A stretch of 24,159 nt of DNA from an uncultured Campylobacter sp. (GTDB taxonomy: Bacteria; Campylobacterota; Campylobacteria; Campylobacterales; Campylobacteraceae). The stretch covers positions 1-24,159 of the forward strand of contig NZ_CALINL010000107.1 of NCBI RefSeq assembly GCF_938045225.1, in the 5' to 3' direction. A model generated the notes under the pieces. The model saw only the letters and a list, made by a program, of their open reading frames with translations, did not search any database and was not told the origin of the DNA. Made by a program: the position numbers and the translations under genes. The stretch's first letter is position 1. Each line of letters starts with the position of its first letter. Below are positions 14,768-21,928 of the stretch, one piece after another.

Positions 14768-16873
14768 CTATTTTACGCTATTTTCAGCCTTAAATTTAGC
14801 CAAAAGTTCCTCGTCGCATTTTGGGCAGTATTCATGCTCGCCGCTGATGTAGCCGTGTTTGGCGCAGACGCTAAAGACCGGCGTTATCGTGATGTATGGC
14901 AGCTTGTAGTTGCTGACCACGCCGCGCACGAGGTCTTTGCACGCTTCGGCCGAGCTGATGCGCTCTTTCATGTATAGGTGCAGCACCGTGCCGCCGGTGT
15001 AGGAGCTTTGCAGTTCGTCTTGCAGATCGAGCGCCTCGAACGCGTCGTCGGTGAAATTTGCCGGCAGCTGCGTGGAGTTGGTGTAGTAGATATTTTCGCC
15101 AAAACCGGCCTGGATGATGTCTGGATAGCGCTTTTTGTCCTCTTTGGCAAAGCGATACGTCGTGCCCTCGGCAGGCGTGGCTTCGAGGTTATAAAGGTTG
15201 CCGGTGCTCTCTTGAAACTCGCGAATTTTACCGCGTAAAAACTCGATCATCTCGGTTGCAAACTCTCGCCCGAAATCAGTAGCGATATTTTCCTTGTCGT
15301 TCGTGAAATTTCGCAAAAGCTCGTTCATGCCGTTGATGCCGATGGTGCTAAAGTGGTTGTTAAAGTGTTTTAGGTAGCGCGCGGTGTACGGATACAGGCC
15401 GCGTTCGTACATCTCTTGGACAAAGGCGCGCTTTTTTTCGAGTGTGGATTTGGCTAAATTTAGTAGATATTCAAGGCGGGTATAGAGTCCCTTTTTATCG
15501 CCCTTATACAGATAGCCTAGGCGAGCTAAATTTAGCGTTACGACGCCGATACTGCCCGTCATCTCCGCGCTGCCGAACAGCCCTCCGCCGCGCTTTAGCA
15601 GCTCGCGTAAATCTAGCTGCAAGCGGCAGCACATCGAGCGCACGTGGCCCGGCTTATAGGCTTTGTCGTTTGCGACGCGGTTGCCGTTTTCATCGACCGT
15701 ATACTGAGAGCCGACGAAATTTTGAAAATAGCTCGAGCCCATTTTTGCCGTATTTTCAAAAAGCACCTTCGCCACCTCGCTGTCCCAGTCGAAGTCCTCG
15801 GTGATATTTACCGTAGGGATCGGGAAAGTAAATGGCTGCGAACACTTGTCGCCCTCGGTCATGATCTCGTAAAACGCCTTATCTATGCGGTTCATCTCGG
15901 GCTCAAAGGCGCGGTAGGTCATATCCGTTAGCTTGTTAAAACCGCGCTTAGCGGCCTCCTGCGCTAGCTCTGCGTCCTCTAGGTCGCTAAATATATGCCT
16001 ATCCTCGCGCGTAGGTATCTGGTCGCGCAGATCGCTCGGGCAGGTGATATCGATCGTTACGTTGGTAAACGGACTCTGGCCCCAGCGAGCGGGTACGTTT
16101 AGGTTAAAGATAAAGCTCGTTATCGCCTTTTTGATCTCTTTATCGCTTAGCTTGTCGCGGAAAACGTAAGGCGCAAGATATGTATCAAAGCTGCTAAACG
16201 CCTGCGCGCCCGCCCACTCGCTTTGTAAAATTCCTAAGAAATTAGCCATCTGATACAGCGCCTCTCTAAAGTGCTTGGGCGCCTTGCTCTCGACCCTGCC
16301 GCGCACACCGTTAAAGCCCTCGTTTAAAAGCGCTCTTAGGCTCCAACCCGCGCAGTAGCCAGTAAGGCAGTCAAGATCGTGGATGTGATAGTCGCCGTTT
16401 CGGTGTGTGAGGCCCTCTTCTTTGCTATACACCTTATCTAGCCAGTAGTTGGCGATGACCTTGCCTGCGGTGTTGTTGATGAGGCCGGCGTTTGAGTAGC
16501 TGGTGTTTGAGTTGGCGAGAATTCGCCAGTCGGTGCCGTTGATATACTCGCTGATGGTTTGGGTGGAGTTGATGTAGGTCGTATCTTCGTTTAGTCCTAA
16601 AATTTGCTCGCGCTGAAGCTTGTGCGTGTGGCGGTAGAGCATAAAGCTCTTCATCACGTCGAAGTGTCCCGCGTTAAAAAGCGCCTTTTCGATATAGTCT
16701 TGCACGTCCTCGACGCTCAAAACTTCGCTATCAAACACGTGCCCCATCACGTCTAAAAAGACCTTGTCGTCGTACTCTTTGGACTCGCTTTCAAAGGCTT
16801 TTTTGATCGCGTCTTGGATTTTATACGGGAGATATTCTTGCTTCGTGCCGTCGCGTTTTAGGATAAATTTCAT
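14768..16873 (-). CDS. nrdD: Anaerobic ribonucleoside-triphosphate reductase, C-terminally shortened
   Basis: Class III ribonucleotide reductase, which makes deoxyribonucleotides without oxygen using a glycyl radical installed by NrdG. Start ATG at 16873 (AAGGA 5 bases upstream) gives 701 residues; the frame stays open to 16981 but the extension is AAATTT spacer. Residues 1-95 are an ATP-cone (FILKRDGTKQEYLPYKIQDA). The core has NSNTSYSNAGLINNTAGKVI, RNGDYHIHDLDCLTGYCAGW, GGGLFGSAEMTGSIGVVTLN and the active-site pair Cys415-Cys416 in SMCCRLQLDLREL. The zinc-finger end is CAKHGYISGEHEYCPKCDEE (Cys 670, 683, 686). The frame stops 15 residues later at ELLAKFKAENSVK and no RVxGY glycyl-radical motif appears, nor in the next 145 bases in any frame I read. 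Relatives carry it some 30-50 residues past the zinc site. As written it could not form its own radical. No nrdG in the window. Confidence 0.88.
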   Translation of the reverse strand: MKFILKRDGTKQEYLPYKIQDAIKKAFESESKEYDDKVFLDVMGHVFDSEVLSVEDVQDYIEKALFNAGHFDVMKSFMLYRHTHKLQREQILGLNEDTTYINSTQTISEYINGTDWRILANSNTSYSNAGLINNTAGKVIANYWLDKVYSKEEGLTHRNGDYHIHDLDCLTGYCAGWSLRALLNEGFNGVRGRVESKAPKHFREALYQMANFLGILQSEWAGAQAFSSFDTYLAPYVFRDKLSDKEIKKAITSFIFNLNVPARWGQSPFTNVTIDITCPSDLRDQIPTREDRHIFSDLEDAELAQEAAKRGFNKLTDMTYRAFEPEMNRIDKAFYEIMTEGDKCSQPFTFPIPTVNITEDFDWDSEVAKVLFENTAKMGSSYFQNFVGSQYTVDENGNRVANDKAYKPGHVRSMCCRLQLDLRELLKRGGGLFGSAEMTGSIGVVTLNLARLGYLYKGDKKGLYTRLEYLLNLAKSTLEKKRAFVQEMYERGLYPYTARYLKHFNNHFSTIGINGMNELLRNFTNDKENIATDFGREFATEMIEFLRGKIREFQESTGNLYNLEATPAEGTTYRFAKEDKKRYPDIIQAGFGENIYYTNSTQLPANFTDDAFEALDLQDELQSSYTGGTVLHLYMKERISSAEACKDLVRGVVSNYKLPYITITPVFSVCAKHGYISGEHEYCPKCDEELLAKFKAENSVK

Positions 16874-16913
16874 TTCGTTCCTTACGTTAAATTTTGGTGA
16901 TAAATTTGACGAA

Positions 16914-16919
16914 AGTATA
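16914..16919 (-). promoter_or_regulatory. -10 box (TATACT) of nrdD
   Basis: TATACT on the minus strand in CCTATACTTTCG, about 40 bases before the ATG at 16873. It lies inside the longer open frame and so supports the shorter start. Confidence 0.5.
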
Positions 16920-17177
16920 GGCAAAGTTGGCTTAAAATTTAGTGACCGAAATTTGCTCTCAAGGCATTTTGAAAATGTCATTTTTAAGTTTAAAATAGCT
17001 CTTAAAGCGCGTATATCTGGGGATTTTATAGAGGGCTTATAAATTTTAAGATAAAGCCGTTTTTAATAAGAGATATTAAATTTGAGCAAATTTAAAAGAA
17101 AGATAAAATGCAATCGAAAGTTCAAATTTGACGAGATTTTGCGGGAATTAAATTTGATAAATTTGAGCAGGAGAGAG
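16920..17177. other. Spacer upstream of nrdD
   Basis: AT-rich, with repeated AAATTTGA and TTAAATTTGA units near 17080-17170. Open frames here lack ribosome binding sites. Nothing else recognised. Confidence 0.5.
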
Positions 17178-17206
17178 TCCCGCCGTAAAATTCGGCGGGA
17201 AAGTTT
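17178..17206. terminator. GC-rich hairpin after the MliC-like gene
   Basis: TCCCGCCG (17178-17185) and CGGCGGGA (17193-17200) are perfect complements with a 7-base loop. It begins 6 bases after the stop of the minus-strand gene at 17207. On the plus strand it is followed by AAAGTTTTTATT; on the minus strand a U-run is lacking, so termination efficiency for the adjacent gene is uncertain. Confidence 0.5.
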
Positions 17207-17569
17207 TTATTCGTCGTATCTTAAGAAAATATCCTCGCCGCCTTTTTCAAGGTTTAGGATACCTTCGCCGCGTTTAAACGTTATCTCGGCGCCGTTGTCG
17301 CCGGCTAATCTTACGCCGCTTGCTGTGACTGCGTTTTTAAGATTGATTTTGTGACCTTTGCTGTCTTCTAGCAGGGCTGTGTTAAATTTATCGGTAGAGC
17401 TTAGTCTAACGACGTATTTCGGATCGTTTACGCCCGTAAATTTAATAACTTCAGCTTCTGATTTGGTGATTTGTGCTTTGTTTGCGCTCTCGCTTTTGTG
17501 CGCATGGCAACCGCTAAGCATAGCAACTGCAGCAAAAGCCGCCAAAGATGAAACTAAAAACTTCTTCAT
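17207..17569 (-). CDS. MliC-like lipoprotein (putative c-type lysozyme inhibitor)
   Basis: A 120-residue lipoprotein. MKKFLVSSLAAFAAVAMLSG ends in lipobox LSGC with Cys21, followed by a Lys/Ser/His-rich linker. The C-terminal 70 residues have the MliC pattern: YVVRLSSTDKFNTALLED, then NAVTASGVRLAGDNGAEITF, then KRGEGILNLEKGG, resembling the ASGxxY-(x)n-KGxxAxL core of membrane-bound lysozyme inhibitors. The usual disulfide cysteines are absent from the domain (the only Cys is the lipid anchor), so the match is at fold level and lysozyme inhibition is inference. AAGGA lies 5 bases before the ATG. A hairpin-rich leader region separates it from sodB upstream on the same strand, so transcription could be independent or attenuated read-through. 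Confidence 0.7.
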   Translation of the reverse strand: MKKFLVSSLAAFAAVAMLSGCHAHKSESANKAQITKSEAEVIKFTGVNDPKYVVRLSSTDKFNTALLEDSKGHKINLKNAVTASGVRLAGDNGAEITFKRGEGILNLEKGGEDIFLRYDE

Positions 17570-17626
17570 TTTCGTCCTTTTTTGTGAAATGAGACTCGAA
17601 TATTACTTCAAAATAGTTTATATAAA

Positions 17627-17670
17627 GTAAACTTAGCCAAGAAGGAGTCCTCGTTCAAAGCTAAGTTTAC
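17627..17670. repeat. 11-bp perfect inverted repeat between sodB and the MliC-like gene
   Basis: GTAAACTTAGC (17627-17637) and GCTAAGTTTAC (17660-17670), loop 22 bases. Read on the minus strand it is followed by TTTATATAAAC, so it may terminate sodB transcripts or act in the leader of the downstream lipoprotein gene. Confidence 0.55.
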
Positions 17671-17682
17671 TCGCGGGCTTAC

Positions 17683-17701
17683 GCTTATTTAGAAAATAAG
17701 C
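17683..17701. repeat. 8-bp inverted repeat with 3-base loop
   Basis: GCTTATTT (17683-17690), AGA, AAATAAGC (17694-17701). A tight hairpin 57 bases past the sodB stop and 12 bases from the next inverted repeat. No U-run on either side. Confidence 0.5.
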
Positions 17702-17757
17702 CGCCGCAAATTTATCGCCGCTCTTAAAAAGCTCGCGATATCAGCAAATTTTCGGCA

Positions 17758-18408
17758 TTAATGGCAGCCGCAACCGCAGCAAGATTTAGCACCGCCGTGA
17801 AGCTCGGAAACGTAAAATTTAACAGAATTTAGCCCCTCTTTTAACGCCCACTCGTAAGCACTCGAGACGAAATCCCAGTTGATATTTTCAAACAACTTCT
17901 CCAAATACGCCGGGCGCGCGTTTCTGTGATCGACGTAGTATGCATGCTCCCAAACGTCCGCGACTAGAAGTGGCACAAGGCCGTCAGTTACCGGAGTTTG
18001 CGCGTTGCTTGTTTGTACGATTTGCAGTTTGTCCTCTTTTGGATTGTAAACTAGCCATGCCCAGCCGGAGCCAAAAAGCGTAGTCGCAGCTTTTAAAAAC
18101 TCCTCTTTAAAATTTGGAATATCTTTTTCCAAGCGAGCTTTTAGCTCGTCGCTCATTTGGCTTTTTTTCGCGATGCAATCCCAGTAAAAGTCGTGGTTAT
18201 AGACCTGAGCCGCGTTGTTAAACGCGCCGCCCGAGCTTTTTGTTAGGATATCAAAGAGGCTAGCACCCTCAAATTCGGTACCTTTTATCAAATTATTTAG
18301 GTTATTGACGTAGGTTTGGTGGTGTTTGCCGTGGTGGTAACTACAGGTTTCTTCGCTTACGACGGCGTTTGCTTTCGGATCGAAAGGCAGTTTTCTAAGT
18401 TCAAACAT
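17758..18408 (-). CDS. sodB: Superoxide dismutase [Fe] with Cys-rich C-terminal tail
   Basis: Cytoplasmic enzyme that dismutes superoxide to peroxide and oxygen. 216 residues. Metal ligands are visible: His25 in SYHHGKHHQTYVNNL, the His of AAQVYNHDFYWD, and Asp and His in LLVADVWEHAYYVDHRNARP. SGGAFNNAAQVYNHDFYWD and FGSGWAWLVYN mark the Fe-type rather than Mn-type branch. The start at 18408 has AAAGGA 6 bases upstream and a TATAAT about 30 bases upstream. Odd feature: the protein ends ELHGGAKSCCGCGCH, adding four cysteines and a histidine beyond the normal end of the fold; such a tail could bind metal or tether iron delivery, which is inference. Monocistronic, or read through to the MliC-like gene past two hairpins. 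Confidence 0.95.
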   Translation of the reverse strand: MFELRKLPFDPKANAVVSEETCSYHHGKHHQTYVNNLNNLIKGTEFEGASLFDILTKSSGGAFNNAAQVYNHDFYWDCIAKKSQMSDELKARLEKDIPNFKEEFLKAATTLFGSGWAWLVYNPKEDKLQIVQTSNAQTPVTDGLVPLLVADVWEHAYYVDHRNARPAYLEKLFENINWDFVSSAYEWALKEGLNSVKFYVSELHGGAKSCCGCGCH

Positions 18409-18438
18409 AATTTTTCCTTTGTAATAAAATTTATCCGT

Positions 18439-18444
18439 ATTATA
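18439..18444 (-). promoter_or_regulatory. -10 box (TATAAT) of sodB
   Basis: Perfect TATAAT on the minus strand in GCTATAATACGG, about 30 bases before the sodB ATG at 18408. No clear -35. Confidence 0.65.
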
Positions 18445-18607
18445 GCAATAAAATAGTAATTAATTTATTAACGCGCAAACTAACCCGCCTATACTTCCGT
18501 TTTATCAAATTTGACTCGTCTCGCCGCGCGAAAAGATCAAATTTGATAAAATAATGTGTATTTTCGTAACATTTAGTCTTTTTAGTATTATATTTTACTT
18601 TGGCTTG

Positions 18608-18636
18608 CTCTCAAATTTGACAGTCAAATTTGAGAG
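18608..18636. repeat. 29-bp perfect palindrome with 14-bp arms
   Basis: CTCTCAAATTTGAC (18608-18621), A, GTCAAATTTGAG and AG (18623-18636). Each arm contains one AAATTTGA-type unit and the units face each other. It lies about 80 bases upstream of the dctP -10, between divergent sodB and dctP. No T-run follows. It could be an operator, a cruciform site or an intergenic repeat. Confidence 0.7.
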
Positions 18637-18715
18637 ATTGTTACATATTTACACATAAATTTGAAATTTATTGCAAAAAGTCGAAACATTTTCACGCAGC
18701 CGCTTTTTTATGAAT

Positions 18716-18757
18716 TATAATTGCACCTAGCTGAATTAGCTAATCTTTTAAAAAGGA
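18716..18757 (+). promoter_or_regulatory. dctPQM promoter, start-site inverted repeat and RBS
   Basis: -10 TATAAT at 18716-18721. Seven bases further, at the expected transcription start, TAGCT-GAATT-AGCTA (18728-18742) is a short inverted repeat that could be an operator. AAAAGGA at 18751-18757 lies 6 bases before the dctP ATG. Confidence 0.6.
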
Positions 18758-18763
18758 TCACAG

Positions 18764-19762
18764 ATGAAAATTAAGTTACTTTCCGCACTGCTTCTTTCTT
18801 GCGCGCTGGCCGGAAGCGCATTTGCCGCAGATAAAACATACACGATCAAATTTGCTCACGTCGTGGCCGCCTCTACGCCAAAAGGCAAGGCTGCGGACTT
18901 TTTTGCCAAACGAGTCGGCGAGCTTAGCGGAGGAGCGATTAAAGTCGAGGTATATCCTGCCGCATCGCTGATGGACGACGATAGGGTTTTTGGAGCGCTG
19001 AAACTTGGCAACGTACAGATGGCCGCGCCTAGTTTTTCTAAATTTACGCCGATAGTGCCGCAGTTTCAGCTTTTCGACCTGCCGTTTATCTTTAGAGACA
19101 ACGCCCATCTTTACGCTGTTCAAGACGGCGAAGTCGGACAAGCTCTAAAAGATATGATCGCTAAAAAAGGCTTCATCGCGCTTGATTTTTGGGACGCTGG
19201 ATTTAAGCACTTTAGCTCAAGCAAAAAGCCGATCGTAGAGCCTGCGGACGCTAAGGGGCAAAAATTCCGCATCCAAAGCTCAAAGGTGCTTGAAGAGCAG
19301 ATCAAAGTAGTCGGCGGCAACCCGCAAGTATTGCCTTTTTCAGAGGTTTATCCGGCCCTTCAACAAGGCGTAGTCGATGCGACGGAAAACCCGCTTTCAA
19401 ATTTCTATAACTCCAAATTTTACGAGGCGCAAAGCTCTCTAACGCTTTCATCTCACGGATATTTGGGCTACCTAGTCGTTTTTAGCGAGAAGTTCTGGAA
19501 AGGCTTGCCTGATGATATGAAGGCTCACGTAAAACAAGCTCTAAGCGAAGCTACGACTTACGAGCGCGAAGAGACGGCTAAAGAAGAAGAGCACATTTTA
19601 GGCGAGCTTAAAAAATTCGCAAGCGAGACTAAAAAGCTTGAGATCATCGAGCTAAATGCTGACCAAAAGGGCAAATGGGCAGAGGCTATGAAGCCGATTT
19701 ATCCGAACTTCTACAACGTGATCGGTCAAGATTTGATAGAAAAAACGATAAATACGAAGTAG
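18764..19762 (+). CDS. dctP: TRAP C4-dicarboxylate-binding protein DctP
   Basis: Periplasmic receptor that delivers succinate, fumarate or malate to DctQM. 332 residues; signal peptide MKIKLLSALLLSCALAGSAF with AFA-AD cleavage. Family markers are YTIKFAHVVAASTPKGKAAD, YPAASLMDDDRVFGALKLGN, the substrate-binding Arg in KGQKFRIQSSKVLEEQ, LPFSEVYPALQQGVVDATEN and PLSNFYNSKFYEAQ. This matches classical DctP, unlike the TakP-like receptor at the start of the window. First gene of dctPQM with 6 bases to dctQ. Promoter with a small inverted repeat at the start site suggests regulation, for example by a dicarboxylate-responsive system not present here. All expected residues are present. Confidence 0.94.
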   Translation: MKIKLLSALLLSCALAGSAFAADKTYTIKFAHVVAASTPKGKAADFFAKRVGELSGGAIKVEVYPAASLMDDDRVFGALKLGNVQMAAPSFSKFTPIVPQFQLFDLPFIFRDNAHLYAVQDGEVGQALKDMIAKKGFIALDFWDAGFKHFSSSKKPIVEPADAKGQKFRIQSSKVLEEQIKVVGGNPQVLPFSEVYPALQQGVVDATENPLSNFYNSKFYEAQSSLTLSSHGYLGYLVVFSEKFWKGLPDDMKAHVKQALSEATTYEREETAKEEEHILGELKKFASETKKLEIIELNADQKGKWAEAMKPIYPNFYNVIGQDLIEKTINTK

Positions 19763-19768
19763 GCTTTT

Positions 19769-20311
19769 ATGGGTAAATTTTTTGAGATTTTAGATGTCGG
19801 CATTGCCTCGGTAAACAAAACCGTAGCGGTGCTAGGCATCGCCGCAGGCACGCTGCTAGCATTCATTAACGTCGTTATGCGCTACTGCTTTAACACGGGC
19901 TGGTCGTGGGCCGGCGAGCTAACCAACTATCTTTTTATCTGGTCGGCGTTTTTTGCCGCCGCTTACGGCTTTAGAAAGGGCATTCATATCTCGGTTACGA
20001 TTTTGATCGAGAGATTTCCCGCTCCTATCGCCAAGGCCTACCTCATCTTCGCAAACATCTTAACGACGGTATTTTTGATATTTGTCGTGGTTTATAGCGT
20101 GCAGTATCTGCAGGTGATGTACGAGCTTGATTTCATGAGCGTGGATTTAGGCGTGCCGCAGTGGGTGCCGATGCTAGTGCTTCCGATCGCTTTTTTAGGA
20201 GCCAGCTACCGCGCCGGAGAGAAAATTTTCCAGATCGCTATGACGCCTTCGGATAAAGTCATTATAAACAATGAAGCCGAGATGATACGCGACTCGGTCA
20301 AGAAAAGCTAA
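19769..20311 (+). CDS. dctQ: TRAP transporter small membrane subunit DctQ
   Basis: 180 residues with four hydrophobic helices: TVAVLGIAAGTLLAFINVVM, TNYLFIWSAFFAAAYGF, AYLIFANILTTVFLIFVVVY and VPMLVLPIAFLGASY. It pairs with DctM to form the sodium-driven membrane unit. WAGELTNYLFIWSAFFAA is the typical DctQ signature, with RKGIHISV after helix two. Its ATG is 6 bases past the dctP stop, with AGTAGG at the stop as a modest ribosome binding site, so translation is likely coupled. It is followed 9 bases later by dctM. Separate subunits, not a QM fusion. Confidence 0.93.
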   Translation: MGKFFEILDVGIASVNKTVAVLGIAAGTLLAFINVVMRYCFNTGWSWAGELTNYLFIWSAFFAAAYGFRKGIHISVTILIERFPAPIAKAYLIFANILTTVFLIFVVVYSVQYLQVMYELDFMSVDLGVPQWVPMLVLPIAFLGASYRAGEKIFQIAMTPSDKVIINNEAEMIRDSVKKS

Positions 20312-20320
20312 GGAGAGCCT

Positions 20321-21604
20321 ATGACCATCGCATTTTTGTTTATCTCGCTATTTGGCCTTATGCTTATAGGCGTTCCCGTCGCCGTTTCGCTTGGAGCTAG
20401 TACGGTTATCACGATGCTTCTTTTTACGGATCTTGACGTCGCGACGATACCTCAGCTCATCTTTGACGGTATCAATAAATTTGCCCTTATGGCGATCCCG
20501 ATGTTTATCTTAGCCGGAAATTTACTGAGCAAGGGCGGCTCTGCTAGACGCATTATAGATTTTGCTAAATCCATGGTCGGACATCTACCGGGCGGCCTGC
20601 CGATGAGCGCGATATTTGCGTGCGTTATATTTGCCGCGGTTTCTGGCAGCTCGCCCGCTACGGTCGTAGCGATAGGATCTATCATGTTTGTCGCTATCAA
20701 AGAAGCCGGCTACCCAAAAGAGTACGCCGTGGGTGGCATCACCACCGCGGGCTCTCTAGGCATCCTCATCCCGCCTTCCGTCGTTATGATCGTTTACGGC
20801 GTTACGGCCGAGGTCAGTATCGCGCAGCTATTTATGGCGGGCGTGGTGCCTGGACTGATGCTAGGCGGTATGATGATAGCGCAGACTTATATCGGAGCAA
20901 AAAGGCTTGGATTTAAAGCTACTACGCCAGAGCCTTGGAGCGAGCGAGTAAAAAAATTCGGTAAGGCGTTTTGGGCGCTGCTAATCGTAGTAGTCGTTAT
21001 CGGTGGTATCTACGGTGGCATTTTTACGCCGACAGAGGCTGCGGCGGCGAGCGCGATATATGCGCTGATTATTTCGCTATTTGTTTATAAAGATATCAAA
21101 TTTAAAGACCTGTGGGATATCTGCCTAGAGTCTGCCATCACGACGGCGATGATATTTTTCATCATCGCAAACGCGGTCGTGTTTGCGTATCTGCTAACTA
21201 GCGAAAACATCCCGCAAACGATAGCGGACAGCATCCTAGCCGCAAATATCGGCAAAATCGGTTTTTTAATCATCGTAAACGTCCTGCTTTTCATCATGGG
21301 ACAGTTTATGGAGCCTTCATCGGTCGTGATGATTATGGTGCCGCTACTGCTACCGATCGCGACTGCGCTAGGCGTGGATCCGGTGCACTTCGGCATCCTG
21401 CTCATCGTAAATATGGAAATCGGCATGATTACGCCGCCTGTCGGACTAAATTTATTCGTAGCAAGCGGCCTAACGGGCATGAATCTAAAAGACGTCATCG
21501 TCGCGTGCTTGCCGTGGACTTTGACGCTATTTATCGGGCTTATTTTAGTGACGTATATCCCGGAGATTTCGCTTTGGCTACCGAGGCTGATGTACGGAGG
21601 CTGA
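20321..21604 (+). CDS. dctM: TRAP transporter large permease subunit DctM
   Basis: 427 residues and about 12 hydrophobic segments; the ion-coupled permease of the system. Family motifs: GVPVAVSLGASTVITMLLF at the start, FAAVSGSSPATVVAIGSIM, TTAGSLGILIPPSVVMIVYG, GIYGGIFTPTEAAAASAIY and NMEIGMITPPVGLNLFVASG; the GS(S)P and PP(S/V)V/G loops form the sodium and substrate sites in characterised relatives. AAGGAG lies 6 bases before the ATG, inside the spacer after dctQ. Length and motifs are normal for DctM. The first of two 56-bp hairpin elements begins 9 bases after the stop codon and may end the operon transcript. Confidence 0.95.
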   Translation: MTIAFLFISLFGLMLIGVPVAVSLGASTVITMLLFTDLDVATIPQLIFDGINKFALMAIPMFILAGNLLSKGGSARRIIDFAKSMVGHLPGGLPMSAIFACVIFAAVSGSSPATVVAIGSIMFVAIKEAGYPKEYAVGGITTAGSLGILIPPSVVMIVYGVTAEVSIAQLFMAGVVPGLMLGGMMIAQTYIGAKRLGFKATTPEPWSERVKKFGKAFWALLIVVVVIGGIYGGIFTPTEAAAASAIYALIISLFVYKDIKFKDLWDICLESAITTAMIFFIIANAVVFAYLLTSENIPQTIADSILAANIGKIGFLIIVNVLLFIMGQFMEPSSVVMIMVPLLLPIATALGVDPVHFGILLIVNMEIGMITPPVGLNLFVASGLTGMNLKDVIVACLPWTLTLFIGLILVTYIPEISLWLPRLMYGG

Positions 21605-21612
21605 TTAAATTT

Positions 21613-21668
21613 GCAAATTTACGGCGACTCGCGTGAGCTTATACGGCTCGGCGGTCGGTCCGTAAATT
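21613..21668. repeat. 56-bp hairpin element, copy 1 (after dctM)
   Basis: Left arm GCAAATTTACGGCGACT (21613-21629), a 20-base centre, right arm GGCGGTCGGTCCGTAAATT (21650-21668). AATTTACGG pairs with CCGTAAATT, CGAC with GTCG, and in the centre GAGC with GCTC, giving a nested long hairpin. Left arm and overall length match copy 2 at 23163-23218. Confidence 0.7.
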
Positions 21669-21928
21669 ATGCGCTCCTTTAGTTGCCCGCATTTTGTTTG
21701 GGCTTAATTTCTTGATGTTTTTGTGGTTACAGCGGGCTTTATCAAATTTTATAAATTTAACAAAGTCCGCTATCTCCTTTTCGCCGATATTTATCTCAAA
21801 TTTCAGCAATCAAATTTACAAATTTTAAACTCGGCGCAAATGGCTAATTTTAGCTACTCCGAAAAATCACGCAAAAGCCACTTTAAAGCTTATCTGATGT
21901 AACATAGCCAAAAATCATAAGAGGGATT
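21669..21928. other. Spacer before the diguanylate cyclase gene
   Basis: No gene. GCCCGC (21685-21690) and GCGGGC (21732-21737) form a distant 6-base pair. Several AAATTT units. I see no convincing -10 before the gene at 21929, only the ribosome binding site GAGGG. Confidence 0.45.

Noticed and set aside
21685..21737. 6-base pair GCCCGC/GCGGGC followed by TTT
   Set aside because: Arms short and 41 bases apart; weaker than the nearby 56-bp hairpin as a terminator.
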